In this document: one piece after another, positions 16,302 to 25,721 of the stretch
Layout: each line of letters begins with the position of its first letter
How positions within the stretch are numbered: the first letter of the stretch is position 1
Source of the DNA: Burkholderia puraquae
GTDB lineage: Bacteria > Pseudomonadota > Gammaproteobacteria > Burkholderiales > Burkholderiaceae
Direction of reading: 5' to 3'
Length of the DNA stretch: 64,000 bases
NCBI RefSeq assembly: GCF_002099195.1
Contig: NZ_NBYX01000028.1
Span: 17,822 to 81,821, forward strand
Notes under the pieces: generated by a model
Databases searched by the model: none
The model's input: only the letters and a program-made list of their open reading frames with translations
Told to the model about the DNA's origin: nothing
Made by a program: the position numbers and the translations under genes

Positions 16302-17090
16302 ATGCCGGATTCCGAAGTCATCAATACGCTGGCCGCGCGCCTCCGTCACGCGGAGGCGCAATGCCGCGCGACAACACCGGTGCGCGGCGAGATCGCAACC
16401 GATGACGGTGCGGCCGCGTATGCGGTGCAGCAAGCGAATGTCGACCTGCGGGTCCGAAACGGCGAGCGCATCGTGGGGCGCAAGATCGGCCTGACGTCAC
16501 TCGCGGTGCAGCAGCAGCTCGGCGTCGACCAGCCCGATTTCGGCACGCTGTTCGCGTCGATGGCGGCGGGCGACGCCGAACCGATGCGACTGTCGAAGCT
16601 GATCCAGCCGAAGGTCGAAGCGGAGATCGCACTCGTGCTCGAGCACGACCTCGTGCACGAGAAGCACACGTTCGCCGACCTGCAGCGTGCGTGCGCGTAT
16701 GCGCTTGCGGCGATCGAGGTCGTCGACAGCCGGATCGCAGACTGGGACATTCGCTTCGCCGACACCGTCGCGGACAACGCGTCGAGCGCGCGCTTCGTGC
16801 TCGGCACCCGGCCCGTGCCGCTGAAGGATGTCGATCTCGCCGGCTGCGAGATGACGCTGTCGTCGGACGGCGACGTGCTGTCGCGCGGCAACGGTGCTGC
16901 CTGCCTCGGCAATCCGCTGAACGCGGCCGTGTGGCTTGCCGACCGGATGGTGCGGCTCGGCACGCCGCTGCGCGCGGGCGATGTGATCCTGACCGGCGCG
17001 CTCGGGCCGATGGTCGCCGTTCGATCGGCGGGCACGTTCGTCGCGCATGTTGCCGGCCTCGGCGACGTACGAGCGACTTTCATCGATTGA
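16302..17090 (+). CDS. mhpD: 2-hydroxypenta-2,4-dienoate (2-keto-4-pentenoate) hydratase
   Basis: A 262-residue member of the MhpD/BphH hydratase family, adding water to the dienoate to give 4-hydroxy-2-oxovalerate. Family signatures include VGRKIGLTSLAVQQQLGVDQPDFGTL (metal site region, residues about 50-76), QPKVEAEIALVL (about 97-108) and the C-terminal GDVILTGALGPM. The ATG at 16302 (MPDSEVINTL) is preferred on length and a GCGGGAGAACC ribosome-binding site. An upstream in-frame ATG at 16245, overlapping the hydrolase stop, would add 19 residues. Confidence 0.93.
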   Translation: MPDSEVINTLAARLRHAEAQCRATTPVRGEIATDDGAAAYAVQQANVDLRVRNGERIVGRKIGLTSLAVQQQLGVDQPDFGTLFASMAAGDAEPMRLSKLIQPKVEAEIALVLEHDLVHEKHTFADLQRACAYALAAIEVVDSRIADWDIRFADTVADNASSARFVLGTRPVPLKDVDLAGCEMTLSSDGDVLSRGNGAACLGNPLNAAVWLADRMVRLGTPLRAGDVILTGALGPMVAVRSAGTFVAHVAGLGDVRATFID

Positions 17091-17098
17091 GGATTTTC

Positions 17099-18046
17099 AT
17101 GAGCCATCCGAAACTCAAGGCCGCGATCATCGGCTCGGGCAACATCGGCACCGACCTGATGATCAAGATCATGCGACATGCGCGGCATCTCGACGTTGCC
17201 GCGATGGTCGGTATCGACCCGGCGTCAGACGGCCTGGCGCGTGCGGCGCGCCTCGGTGTCGCGACGACGCACGAAGGCGTCGAGGGCCTCGCGCGATTGC
17301 CGGAGTTCGACGATATCGACTTCGTGTTCGATGCGACCTCGGCCGGCGCGCACGTGAAGAACGACGCATTTCTGCGTGCACTGAAGCCCGGCATTCGCTG
17401 CATCGACCTGACACCCGCGGCGATCGGCCCGTACTGCGTGCCGGTCGTCAATCTCGACGCGCATCTCGACGCGCCGAACGTGAACATGGTGACCTGCGGC
17501 GGCCAGGCGACGATTCCGATGGTCGCGGCCGTATCGCGCGTCGCGAAAGCGCACTACGCGGAGATCGTCGCGTCGATCAGCAGCAAGTCGGCCGGGCCCG
17601 GCACGCGCGCGAACATCGACGAATTCACCGAGACGACGTCGAAGGCGATCGAAGCAGTGGGCGGCGCGGCGCACGGCAAGGCCATCATCATCCTGAATCC
17701 GGCCGAGCCGCCGGTGATGATGCGCGACACCGTCTATGTGCTGTCGGAGTTGGCCGACGAAGCGCGGATCGCCGCGTCGGTGGACGAGATGGCCCGCGCG
17801 GTACAGGCGTACGTGCCGGGCTATCGCCTGAAGCAGGCGGTGCAGTTCGACGTGATCCCGGCGTCCGCGCCGCTCGACATTCCGGGCCTCGGCCGCATGA
17901 GCGGGCTGAAGACCTCGATCTTCGTCGAGGTGGAGGGTGCCGCGCATTACCTGCCGGCATATGCGGGCAATCTCGACATCATGACGTCCGCCGCACTCGC
18001 GACCGCCGAGCGCATGGCGCAGTCGCTGCAGCGCGCGAGCGCGTAA
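17099..18046 (+). CDS. mhpF: Acetaldehyde dehydrogenase (acylating)
   Basis: A 315-residue CoA-acylating aldehyde dehydrogenase. It has the NAD motif IIGSGNIGTDL (residues 10-20) and the catalytic Cys region VNMVTCGGQATIPMV, as in MhpF/BphJ/DmpF. It converts acetaldehyde channelled from the aldolase into acetyl-CoA, with NAD+ reduction. The gene starts 8 bp after the hydratase stop and precedes the aldolase by 13 bp, the usual gene pair encoding a channelling complex. Confidence 0.96.
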   Translation: MSHPKLKAAIIGSGNIGTDLMIKIMRHARHLDVAAMVGIDPASDGLARAARLGVATTHEGVEGLARLPEFDDIDFVFDATSAGAHVKNDAFLRALKPGIRCIDLTPAAIGPYCVPVVNLDAHLDAPNVNMVTCGGQATIPMVAAVSRVAKAHYAEIVASISSKSAGPGTRANIDEFTETTSKAIEAVGGAAHGKAIIILNPAEPPVMMRDTVYVLSELADEARIAASVDEMARAVQAYVPGYRLKQAVQFDVIPASAPLDIPGLGRMSGLKTSIFVEVEGAAHYLPAYAGNLDIMTSAALATAERMAQSLQRASA

Positions 18047-18059
18047 CGGGACCTTCATC

Positions 18060-19082
18060 ATGAGCAAGAAACTCTATATCTCCGACGTCACGTTGCGCGA
18101 CGGCATGCATGCGATCCGGCATCGGTATTCGATCGACGACGTGCAGGCGATCGCTCGCGCGCTCGATGCCGCACGGGTCGACAGCATCGAGGTCGCGCAC
18201 GGCGACGGCCTGCAAGGATCGAGCTTCAACTACGGGTTCGGCGCGCATGGCGATCCAGAATGGATCGCGGCCGCGGCGGATGTCGTCACGCACGCGAAGA
18301 TCGCGACGTTGCTGATTCCGGGCATCGGCACGATCCACGACCTGAAGGCTGCCTACGATGCAGGCGCGCGCGTCGTGCGTGTCGCGACGCACTGCACCGA
18401 GGCCGACATTTCGAAGCAGCACATCGAGCATGCACGCGCACTCGGGATGGACACGGTCGGCTTCCTGATGATGAGCCACATGACGACGCCGGACCGGCTG
18501 GCCATCGAGGCGAGGAAAATGGAAAGCTACGGCGCGACCTGCATCTACGTGGTCGATTCCGGCGGCGCGATGAACATGAACGATGTGCGCGACCGCTTCC
18601 GTGCGATCAAGGCCGTGCTGAATCCCGACACGCAGACGGGCATGCATGCGCACCACAACCTGAGCCTCGGCGTCGCGAACTCGATCGTCGCCGTCGAGGA
18701 AGGCTGCGACCGGATCGATGCGAGTCTTGCCGGGATGGGGGCGGGTGCCGGCAACGCGCCGCTCGAAGTGTTCGTCGCGGCAGCCGAGCGCCTGGGCTGG
18801 GATCACGGCACGGATCTTCACCTGCTGATGGACGCGGCCGACGACATCGTGCGTCCGTTGCAGGATCGGCCGGTTCGCGTGGATCGCGAGACGCTCGCGC
18901 TCGGCTATGCCGGCGTCTATTCGAGTTTCCTTCGCCATTCGGAAGCGGCGGCGCGGAAGTACGGGCTGAAGGCGGTCGATATTCTGGTCGAGCTCGGCAA
19001 GCGCCGGATGGTCGGCGGGCAGGAGGACATGATCGTCGACGTCGCGCTGGATCTTCTCAATACGCGTTCCACCGCTCGATAG
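18060..19082 (+). CDS. mhpE: 4-hydroxy-2-oxovalerate aldolase
   Basis: A 340-residue DRE-TIM metallolyase. The N-terminal DVTLRDGMHAIRH (residues 8-20) provides the metal-binding Asp and catalytic Arg/His; HAHHNLSLGVANS supplies further metal ligands and the C-terminal helical region is the acetaldehyde-dehydrogenase docking domain. It cleaves 4-hydroxy-2-oxovalerate into pyruvate and acetaldehyde. It is the last catabolic enzyme of the operon. Confidence 0.96.
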   Translation: MSKKLYISDVTLRDGMHAIRHRYSIDDVQAIARALDAARVDSIEVAHGDGLQGSSFNYGFGAHGDPEWIAAAADVVTHAKIATLLIPGIGTIHDLKAAYDAGARVVRVATHCTEADISKQHIEHARALGMDTVGFLMMSHMTTPDRLAIEARKMESYGATCIYVVDSGGAMNMNDVRDRFRAIKAVLNPDTQTGMHAHHNLSLGVANSIVAVEEGCDRIDASLAGMGAGAGNAPLEVFVAAAERLGWDHGTDLHLLMDAADDIVRPLQDRPVRVDRETLALGYAGVYSSFLRHSEAAARKYGLKAVDILVELGKRRMVGGQEDMIVDVALDLLNTRSTAR

Positions 19083-19103
19083 CGGTTCGATCACGAAGCA
19101 GTC

Positions 19104-19128
19104 GTGCCTGTCCGCGCAGGACAGGCAC
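19104..19128 (+). terminator. Stem-loop after the aldolase gene
   Basis: GTGCCTGTCC (19104-19113), loop GCGCA, GGACAGGCAC (19119-19128): perfect 10-bp stem starting 22 nt after the stop. No T-run follows, and the porin gene lies 90 bp further on, so it may attenuate rather than end the operon. Confidence 0.55.
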
Positions 19129-19217
19129 TGCCGGCACGCATCGTTTCGATGCGGCAGTACGAAAATAATAATCAATATAACTAAATAAACTGGAAATCAG
19201 GTCAATGGAGACGAGCA

Positions 19218-20327
19218 ATGAAAAGTATGGTCTGGCTGGGAATCGCGCTGGGCGCTTCGGCATGCATGCACGACGCACAGGCGCGAACGGGTAGCAGCGT
19301 CGCGCTGTATGGTTTTCTGGATGCGGGCATCACCTACATCGGCAATTCGGGCGGGCACGGCAACCTGAAGTTCGACGACGGCATCATGGCACCCAATCTG
19401 CTGGGTATCCGGGGGGACGAGGATCTCGGTGGCGGCACGCACGCGGTCTTCGATCTCGTCAGCCAGATCGCGGTCGGAACGGGGGCGATCCAGCCGCCCG
19501 GCAAAGGCCTGTTCGGGCGCAACGCCTGGGTCGGGTTGACCGACGACCGGTTCGGGTCGATCAAGTTCGGCAACCAGTACGACTTCATGATCGACTCGCT
19601 GTTCTTCGGCCGCACCGATGCGGCGTTTGCAGTCGGCGGCCTGTACGGTTTTCGCGCGGGCCCTTTCCAGAAAATCGCGCTTCCGTACAACCCGCCTTAC
19701 GCGGCCCAGTTCGACTGGGACCGGATGTCCGGCCAGACGGTGGCGAACTCGGTCAAGTATCAGTCGCCGTCCCTCTACGGCTTCCGGATGGGCGCGATGT
19801 ACGGGTTCGGCGGTGTGCCCGGATCGATGGGAAGCGGAAACAGCGTCAGTGCCGGCCTGAACTACGATCACGGCGCGTTCGGTGCCGCCGCCGCGTTCAT
19901 CGAAGTCAAGTATCTGCAGCCGGGCGGGCCGCAAGTCGGCATCCGCAACTGGGGCGTCGGCGCGCGCTACGATTTCGGCCGCCTTGCGATGAATGCGCTC
20001 GTCACGACCGTGCGAAACGGGGCGAACGGCGGTGCGATTGCGCAGGGCGAACTGGGGGCGACGTTCCTCGTCACGCCCGCGCTGCAGCTCGGTGCGAGCT
20101 ACCTGTACATGAAGGGCAACGCGTACCTCGAGAACAACCACGCGCACCAGCTGAGCGCGTCGGTGGACTATTTTCTTTCCAAGCGGACCACCGTGTACGC
20201 GGTGGCCGTGTACCAGCGCGCGAACGCCAACGCGCAGGCACTCGTCAGCGGCATCGTCGACCCGAACGGCACCGCCAGCGGCCCGAATCAGCTGCTGGCG
20301 CGTGTCGGGGTGCAGACGCGCTTCTAG
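19218..20327 (+). CDS. Gram-negative porin (OmpC-like)
   Basis: A 369-residue outer-membrane porin. A signal peptide with cleavage after AQA (about residue 22) is followed by SSVALYGFLDAGITYIGNSG, the standard start of beta-proteobacterial porins. Alternating strands continue through to the terminal aromatic Phe (GVQTRF). ATG preceded by GGAGACGAGCA. Located at the end of the meta-cleavage operon, it probably serves uptake of the aromatic substrate; the stem-loop before it may lower its expression or separate it from the operon. Confidence 0.93.
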   Translation: MKSMVWLGIALGASACMHDAQARTGSSVALYGFLDAGITYIGNSGGHGNLKFDDGIMAPNLLGIRGDEDLGGGTHAVFDLVSQIAVGTGAIQPPGKGLFGRNAWVGLTDDRFGSIKFGNQYDFMIDSLFFGRTDAAFAVGGLYGFRAGPFQKIALPYNPPYAAQFDWDRMSGQTVANSVKYQSPSLYGFRMGAMYGFGGVPGSMGSGNSVSAGLNYDHGAFGAAAAFIEVKYLQPGGPQVGIRNWGVGARYDFGRLAMNALVTTVRNGANGGAIAQGELGATFLVTPALQLGASYLYMKGNAYLENNHAHQLSASVDYFLSKRTTVYAVAVYQRANANAQALVSGIVDPNGTASGPNQLLARVGVQTRF

Positions 20328-20342
20328 GTCTTGGTCGGCGGG

Positions 20343-21860
20343 TTACCCGGCGGCGGTGACGACGGCCGAGGCTGCCGACGCACCGCTTGCCGGCGCCGGC
20401 TTCGACGTCTGCTTCGATGCGTCGGGTGCCGTATCGTCATCCCACCCGCCGCCGAGCGCGAGAAAGAGCCGCACCTGGTCGGCCGCGACCTGGCCTTCGG
20501 CGGCCGCCACCTGCGCCTGCACGCTCGTCAGCGTGCGCGTCGCGTCGAGATCGGAGATGAACGACTCGCGGCCGGCCAGATAGAGGCGATGCGTTTCGTC
20601 GGCGGAGTTGCGTGCCGATTCATAGGCCGTGCGCAGCGCTTCCGTGCGCTGCACGTCGGCCGCATAGGTCGCGAGGCTCGACTGCGTTTCGCGCAGCGCG
20701 TTCAGTACGACGCCGTCGAAGTGCGCGAGCGCGCCGCCCGTTGCGGCTTCGGCTTCGCGCACGCGCGCACGCTGGCCGTTGACGGGGAATGACCAGCTGA
20801 TCAGCGGGCCGAACGACCAGCGATTCGTCGTGGACGAGAACAGGTCGGCGGCGACACCGACCGAGCCGGCCGACGCGCCGATGCTGACCGACGGGTACAG
20901 CGCGGCGGTCGCCACGCCGATGCGGGCGGTCGCGGCGGCGAGCTGCCGTTCGGCTGCACGCACGTCGGGGCGGCGGCGCAGCAGCGCAGCGCCGTCGCCG
21001 ATCGGAATCGGCTGGCGCAGCTTCGGCAGGCGCTCGCATTCGGTGACGGCTTTCGGCAGGTCGGCCGGCGAGCGCGCGAGCAGCGCGGCGAGCTGGTATT
21101 GCGCGACCTTGCGGCGGCCTTCGAAGCGCGGGATATCGGCGGCGAGGGTGCGCACCTGCGTCACGCCGCGTGTCACGTCGGTCTGGTTGCCGCGCCCGGC
21201 ATCGCGCAGCCGCTGCGACAGCTTCACGCGCTGCTGCTGCAGCGCGAGCGACTGCTTCGCGACGGCCAGCTCGTCGCCGGCCGAACACGATTCGACGTAT
21301 GCGCGCACGACGTCGGCGACGACCGTGATGCGCGCCAGGTCGCCGGCGGCCCTGACGGCCTCGCTGTCCGCGCGCGCGGCTTCGACGCCGCGCCGCAGCT
21401 TGCCGAACAGGTCGATCTCGTACGACACGTTGATGCCGACCATCCCTTCGTTGACGACGGGCAGCTTGTTTTCGAGCAGGTATTGCTCGGCCGATTCCTG
21501 TGCGCGCTGCACGGTGGCTTCCGCGCCGCCCGAGAAGCCGCCCTGCTGGCTCGCGACTTCCAGCGCCGCGCGCGAGCGCGCGAGGTTGGCCGCGGCGACG
21601 CGCAGGTCGGTGTTCGACTTCAGTGCATCGCGCACGAGCCCGTTGAGCACGGGGTCGTCGTAGAGCTGCCACCAGTTGCCGGGCACGGCATCGCGCGACA
21701 CGAGCGTGCCGTTCGCGTCGTCGAGCGCATGGTTCGCGAGCGGCGCATTCACGTACGCCTGCTGCGGCAGCGTGTAATCGGGGCCGACGGACTTGCACGC
21801 GCCGAGTGCGAGCGCAAGCGGCGCGAGCGTTGCGGCTAGGCGCAGACCGTGCGGCTTCAT
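20343..21860 (-). CDS. NodT/OprM-type outer-membrane efflux lipoprotein
   Basis: A 505-residue TolC-like outer-membrane factor. The ATG at 21860 gives a lipoprotein signal with lipobox LGAC (lipidated Cys22), followed by SVGPDY typical of the NodT group. Long Ala/Arg/Gln-rich coiled-coil segments and two repeated outer membrane efflux domains follow. The start overlaps the stop of the membrane-fusion gene (ATGA), showing one operon. It would give the AaeA/AaeB-type pump a route through the outer membrane. The open frame continues upstream in the same phase but that part is antisense noise over the membrane-fusion gene. Confidence 0.93.
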   Translation of the reverse strand: MKPHGLRLAATLAPLALALGACKSVGPDYTLPQQAYVNAPLANHALDDANGTLVSRDAVPGNWWQLYDDPVLNGLVRDALKSNTDLRVAAANLARSRAALEVASQQGGFSGGAEATVQRAQESAEQYLLENKLPVVNEGMVGINVSYEIDLFGKLRRGVEAARADSEAVRAAGDLARITVVADVVRAYVESCSAGDELAVAKQSLALQQQRVKLSQRLRDAGRGNQTDVTRGVTQVRTLAADIPRFEGRRKVAQYQLAALLARSPADLPKAVTECERLPKLRQPIPIGDGAALLRRRPDVRAAERQLAAATARIGVATAALYPSVSIGASAGSVGVAADLFSSTTNRWSFGPLISWSFPVNGQRARVREAEAATGGALAHFDGVVLNALRETQSSLATYAADVQRTEALRTAYESARNSADETHRLYLAGRESFISDLDATRTLTSVQAQVAAAEGQVAADQVRLFLALGGGWDDDTAPDASKQTSKPAPASGASAASAVVTAAG

Positions 21861-22837
21861 CGCGATGCTCCTGCTGCGCTGGCGGCCGTGGAGGAAGCCG
21901 TCGATGCCGGCGTGACGATCGACGCAGCGCTCGCGCCGGCCGCCGGCTTTGCGTTGTCGTTGCGGCGCGTGTCGGCTTCGCGCATCGAGACGGTCGCGGT
22001 GCGGCCCGCGATCATCCGGAAATCGTCGGGCACCTCGTCGAGCACGACCCGCACCGGTACGCGCTGTGCGAGCCGCACCCAGCTGAATGCCGGGTTCACG
22101 TTCGGCAGCAGGTTCGCGCCCTGCGTGCGGTCGCGATCCTCGATCGCGGCGACGATGCTCTGCACGTGGCCGCGCAGCGCATGCGGCTCGCCCATCACGA
22201 TGATGTCGACCGGCTGGCCGATATGGATGCCGCGCAGCTTGGTTTCCTCGAAGTAGCCGTCGACGCGGAACGAATTGCGGTCGACGACCGACAGCACCGC
22301 GCGGCCGGCCGGCACGTATTCGCCGACGCGCGGTGCGCGGTCGTTCAGGTAGCCGTCTACGGGACTGACGATCGTCGTGCGCTGCAGGTTCAGCTTCGCG
22401 GTGTCGAGCGACACCTGCGCATCGGCGACGGCGGCTTCGCCCTGTTCGACGCGCGTGCGGCTTTCCTCGACCTGTTCGCTCGCGACCAGGTTGCCGAGCT
22501 GCAGGTTGCGGGCGTATTCGCGCTTCGCCTGGGCGAGCGTCGCGCGACGCTGCGCAAGCGTGGCTTCGGCGAGCCGTTCCGCGAGCGTGTAGCGGGCCTG
22601 GTCGATCACGAACAGTACCTGGCCGCGCTTGACCTCCTGGTTGTCGGCGACCTGCACCGACGTGATGAGGCCCGCCACGTCCGGCGCGACCTGGATCACG
22701 TCGGCGCGCACGTGACCGTCGCGGGTCCACGGCGAGAACATGTAGTAGTTGACGATGCGCCACAGCACGACGGCAGCCACGGCAACGACGATCAGGGTGA
22801 GCAGGATTTGCCCTGCCGAGAGCCAGGTTTTTTTCAC
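21857..22837 (-). CDS. aaeA: HlyD-family membrane fusion protein (AaeA-like)
   Basis: A 326-residue periplasmic adaptor. One N-terminal membrane anchor (about residues 9-27) is followed by a YYMFSPWTRDGHVRADVIQV block and a biotinyl-lipoyl-like domain split by a coiled-coil hairpin (about 45-150), then DGYLNDRAPRVGEYV. This matches the AaeA subgroup, which works with FUSC-type AaeB in export of aromatic carboxylic acids such as p-hydroxybenzoate. The Ala/Ser/Thr-rich C-terminal tail is low complexity. It starts one base past the stop of the DUF1656 gene. Confidence 0.92.
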   Translation of the reverse strand: MKKTWLSAGQILLTLIVVAVAAVVLWRIVNYYMFSPWTRDGHVRADVIQVAPDVAGLITSVQVADNQEVKRGQVLFVIDQARYTLAERLAEATLAQRRATLAQAKREYARNLQLGNLVASEQVEESRTRVEQGEAAVADAQVSLDTAKLNLQRTTIVSPVDGYLNDRAPRVGEYVPAGRAVLSVVDRNSFRVDGYFEETKLRGIHIGQPVDIIVMGEPHALRGHVQSIVAAIEDRDRTQGANLLPNVNPAFSWVRLAQRVPVRVVLDEVPDDFRMIAGRTATVSMREADTRRNDNAKPAAGASAASIVTPASTASSTAASAAGASR

Positions 22838-22838
22838 G

Positions 22839-23051
22839 TTAGGTAGCCACGAGATGGTGGGAAACGATCACGACGGCGGCAAACACGAACACGTAGATGC
22901 CGAGGTCGAAAATCGAACGGTGCCAGACGAGGCGGTAGAAGCCGACGCGCTCGAGCACCGCGCGCACGACGATGTTGATCAGGTAGGCGATCAGCATCAG
23001 CACGAGCGGGGCCGGCACGAATACGCCGAAGATGTCGATTTCGCCGATCAT
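22839..23051 (-). CDS. aaeX: DUF1656 small membrane protein (AaeX-like)
   Basis: A 70-residue protein with two membrane segments (about 8-30 and 48-66). It begins MIGEIDIFGVFVPAPLVLML and contains the family's RVGFYRLVWHRSIFDLGIY block. DUF1656 proteins sit between the FUSC permease and the HlyD adaptor in Aae-type efflux operons; the role is unproven but context conserved. Only one Met is available in the frame, at 23051, 34 bp after the permease stop. Confidence 0.92.
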   Translation of the reverse strand: MIGEIDIFGVFVPAPLVLMLIAYLINIVVRAVLERVGFYRLVWHRSIFDLGIYVFVFAAVVIVSHHLVAT

Positions 23052-23085
23052 GGTCGGGGTCGGAAAGTCGGATGGGAAAGCGGGA

Positions 23086-25218
23086 TCATGCGCGTGCTCC
23101 GTCCGGCGCCTGCGGCGGCTGCCCCGCCGCGGCCGGATACAGCGACAGGCGCAGGCCGACGAGCGCGTGCAGCGTATCGCGCAGCCGGCGATGCGTGGCG
23201 GGCGTGGCCGGCGCAGCGGGCGCCGTGCCGTTTTCCGCCTGCGTGGCGCCCTGCAGGTTGCGGCCGGCGACGCGGTGCAGCGCGTCGTCGATCGTCGCGA
23301 GCAGCGCGGGCGGCGCCGGCTGGCGCGCGTTCGCGGCCGCGCAGCGTTCGTAGTGGTCCGTGACGCCGGCCAGCACGCGGTCGATCGCGTCGGGCACGTC
23401 GCCCGACAGCCGGCGGCGCGAGCGGCGCAGGTCGAGCGCATTGAGCGCGATGCGCAGGTCGCGGAAGCTTTCGATCGACGGATGACGGTGGTCGTCGGAC
23501 GCGCCGAGGCGCGGCAGCAGCTGCGTGACGCGGTCGAGCATCCGCGACGCGTGGTTGCGCTGGTCGTCGAGCGGCTGCGTCGATGCGGAGCGCGCGACGT
23601 CTTCCCAGCCCGAGCGCAGCAGGCGCCGCACCGCGAGTTCCGCGCCGAACGGCCGTGTTGCGCGCGTCCATACATAAGCGAACAGCAGCCCGGCGACACC
23701 GGCGAGATTACTGTTCAGGAACACGAAGAAATCGGCGTCGTACGCGCCCTGGATGCTGATGAAGGTAGCCGTGTTCACGGCGACGAGCATCGTCACCATG
23801 TTGAACTGCGGGCGCGGCAGCAGCGTGCCGATCAGGATGAACGGGCCCGCGAACATCACGACGAGCATCGCAAAATCGTGCACGTGCGGCAGCACGACGA
23901 ACAGGTACAGGCCCGCGAACACGACGCTTGCGGTCGTCGCGAGGAAGAACTTGAACACCAGCGGCGCCGGCTCGTCGAGCGCGGCGAAGAAGCTGCACGA
24001 AACGGCCACGAGCGTGACGGCGGCCGCACCGTCGTGCCAGCCGGACGAAATCCACAGCCAACTCGCGAACACGATCGCGAGCACGACGGTCAGCGTCGAG
24101 AACAGCATCATCCCGCGATCGAAGAAGCGTTCTGTGCCGCCGAGCCGCCAGTGCCGGTAGCGCGGCTGCCAGACGCCCGCTTCGTTTGCGATCAGCGCGC
24201 GTAGCGAGCGGCAGTCCTGCCAGATGTCGATGACCTGGCGCAGCCGCCACAGCGCGTTCGACAGCAGCGCGCCGTCCCAGCTCGCCAGCGTGCTGTCGGC
24301 CGGCTGCAGCGCGGCGATCCGTTCACGCAGGTTGTCGGCGACCGGATCGTGGGCCATGTCGCCGTCGGTGCCGGTCTTCACGGCCGGCAGCGGCGCGTCG
24401 AACCACTTCGCGGCGTCGGCCAGCAGCGCGTCGAGCGCGGGCGGACGCACGTGCAGGTCGCGCATCAGCGCGATCAACGGATCGGCGAGCGACGACATCA
24501 GCGGCAGGAACAGCTGCATGCGGCCCGCGAGCGCCTGTGCGCGCGCGAGGATGCGCGGATGCGCATGGTCGTAGCTCAACTGGCTCAGCAGGAACTCGAG
24601 GCCCGTGATGGTCGCCGCGAGACGTTGCCGGCACGCGGACAGCGCCTTGCCGGCGAGGTGCCCGGACAGCGTCTCGCGGCCATAGAACGCGGCGTCCTTG
24701 AACCACGCGTCGGTGCGCTCGATCAGCGTCGGCGCGAGCCGGTTCGGGAAGATCGCGCTGCCGACCACGCTCGCGCACACGATGCCGAGCACGATCTCCT
24801 CGGTCCGTGCGATCGCGACATCGAACACGGTGGACGGATCGGTCACGGTCGGCAGCGCGACCAGCGGCATCGTATAGCCGGCGAGCATGAACACGTAGCT
24901 GCGCGCGGTGCGGTCGGAGATCGCGAGGTAGAGCAGCGTGCCGCACCAGGTGGCGACGATGATCGCGAACAGCAGCGGCGTCTCGACGAACGGCGGCACG
25001 AAGAAGATCGCGGCGGCTGCGCCGAGCGCGGTGCCGAGCGCGCGATACAGCGCCTTCGAGCGCGTCGCGCCGACGAACGGGTTCGACACGATGTAGACGC
25101 TCGCCATTGCCCAGTACGGGCGCGGCAACTGGAAATACAGGCCGAGGTACAGCGCCAGCATCGACGCGGCGAACGTCTTGCCCGAGAACAGCCAGTCGCG
25201 AAGGCTCGGGTAGGTCAT
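23086..25218 (-). CDS. aaeB: FUSC-family aromatic acid exporter (AaeB-like)
   Basis: A 710-residue inner-membrane permease. The start MTYPSLRDWLFSGKTFAASM is followed by a block of about six membrane segments (30-170), a large cytoplasmic region, and a second block of membrane segments (370-510), the FUSC architecture. YFQLPRPYWAMASVYIVSNPF is a family hallmark. It should export hydroxylated aromatic acids. The start overlaps the MarR gene stop (ATGA). Placement convergent to an aromatic meta-cleavage operon suggests a relief valve for its substrates or intermediates. Confidence 0.95.
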   Translation of the reverse strand: MTYPSLRDWLFSGKTFAASMLALYLGLYFQLPRPYWAMASVYIVSNPFVGATRSKALYRALGTALGAAAAIFFVPPFVETPLLFAIIVATWCGTLLYLAISDRTARSYVFMLAGYTMPLVALPTVTDPSTVFDVAIARTEEIVLGIVCASVVGSAIFPNRLAPTLIERTDAWFKDAAFYGRETLSGHLAGKALSACRQRLAATITGLEFLLSQLSYDHAHPRILARAQALAGRMQLFLPLMSSLADPLIALMRDLHVRPPALDALLADAAKWFDAPLPAVKTGTDGDMAHDPVADNLRERIAALQPADSTLASWDGALLSNALWRLRQVIDIWQDCRSLRALIANEAGVWQPRYRHWRLGGTERFFDRGMMLFSTLTVVLAIVFASWLWISSGWHDGAAAVTLVAVSCSFFAALDEPAPLVFKFFLATTASVVFAGLYLFVVLPHVHDFAMLVVMFAGPFILIGTLLPRPQFNMVTMLVAVNTATFISIQGAYDADFFVFLNSNLAGVAGLLFAYVWTRATRPFGAELAVRRLLRSGWEDVARSASTQPLDDQRNHASRMLDRVTQLLPRLGASDDHRHPSIESFRDLRIALNALDLRRSRRRLSGDVPDAIDRVLAGVTDHYERCAAANARQPAPPALLATIDDALHRVAGRNLQGATQAENGTAPAAPATPATHRRLRDTLHALVGLRLSLYPAAAGQPPQAPDGARA

Positions 25219-25694
25219 GACGTGGCGTCGCCGGAGCGGGGCGCGCGCGCGGCGGGTGTGTGCGAGTCGGATGTGTTGAAGGCGTCGAGCACGCGCAGCG
25301 TCGCTTCGAGATCGGCGCGCGTGACACGCTTGAGCACCTGCGCACGCAGCACGCGCAGGTCTTCTTCCATCTTCGCAGTGACCGCGCGGCCGGCGGCCGT
25401 CAGCGAGATCGTTTTCGCGCGGCGGTCGTGCGGATCCTCGTCGCGGCGTGCGAGGCCGGCCGCGCACAGCTGGTCGAGCAGGCGCACGAGCGACGGCCCT
25501 TCGATGCCGACGTGTTCGGCGAGCGTGCCCTGCCGCACGCCTTCGCCGAGGCGCCCGGCGATCAGCAGCGGCGTCGCGCAGGCCTCGGACACGTTGTACG
25601 CGTTCAGGACGCCGTCACTGGTGCGGCGCCACTTGCGCGCGGACAGCACGAGCAGGCTGCTGACGGCGAGGCGGAGGTCGTGCAGATTGGTCAT
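25215..25694 (-). CDS. MarR-family repressor of the efflux operon
   Basis: A 159-residue winged-helix regulator. The recognition region GTLAEHVGIEGPSLVRLLDQLCAAGLARRDEDPHDRRAKTISLTAAGRA (about residues 52-100) is classic MarR. The ATG at 25694 is chosen; an in-frame TTG at 25730 is embedded in the operator palindrome and lacks a Shine-Dalgarno. First gene of the efflux operon, overlapping the FUSC gene by 4 bases, so it most likely autorepresses the whole operon until an aromatic acid binds. Confidence 0.92.
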   Translation of the reverse strand: MTNLHDLRLAVSSLLVLSARKWRRTSDGVLNAYNVSEACATPLLIAGRLGEGVRQGTLAEHVGIEGPSLVRLLDQLCAAGLARRDEDPHDRRAKTISLTAAGRAVTAKMEEDLRVLRAQVLKRVTRADLEATLRVLDAFNTSDSHTPAARAPRSGDATS

Positions 25695-25721
25695 GGGCGA
25701 AATGATAGGGGCAAAAACATT

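Noticed and set aside
21861..22763. In-frame upstream extension of the NodT-type lipoprotein gene (to 806 codons)
   Set aside because: The extension overlaps the whole membrane-fusion gene in another frame and is Arg-rich noise; the lipoprotein signal peptide marks the real start at 21860.
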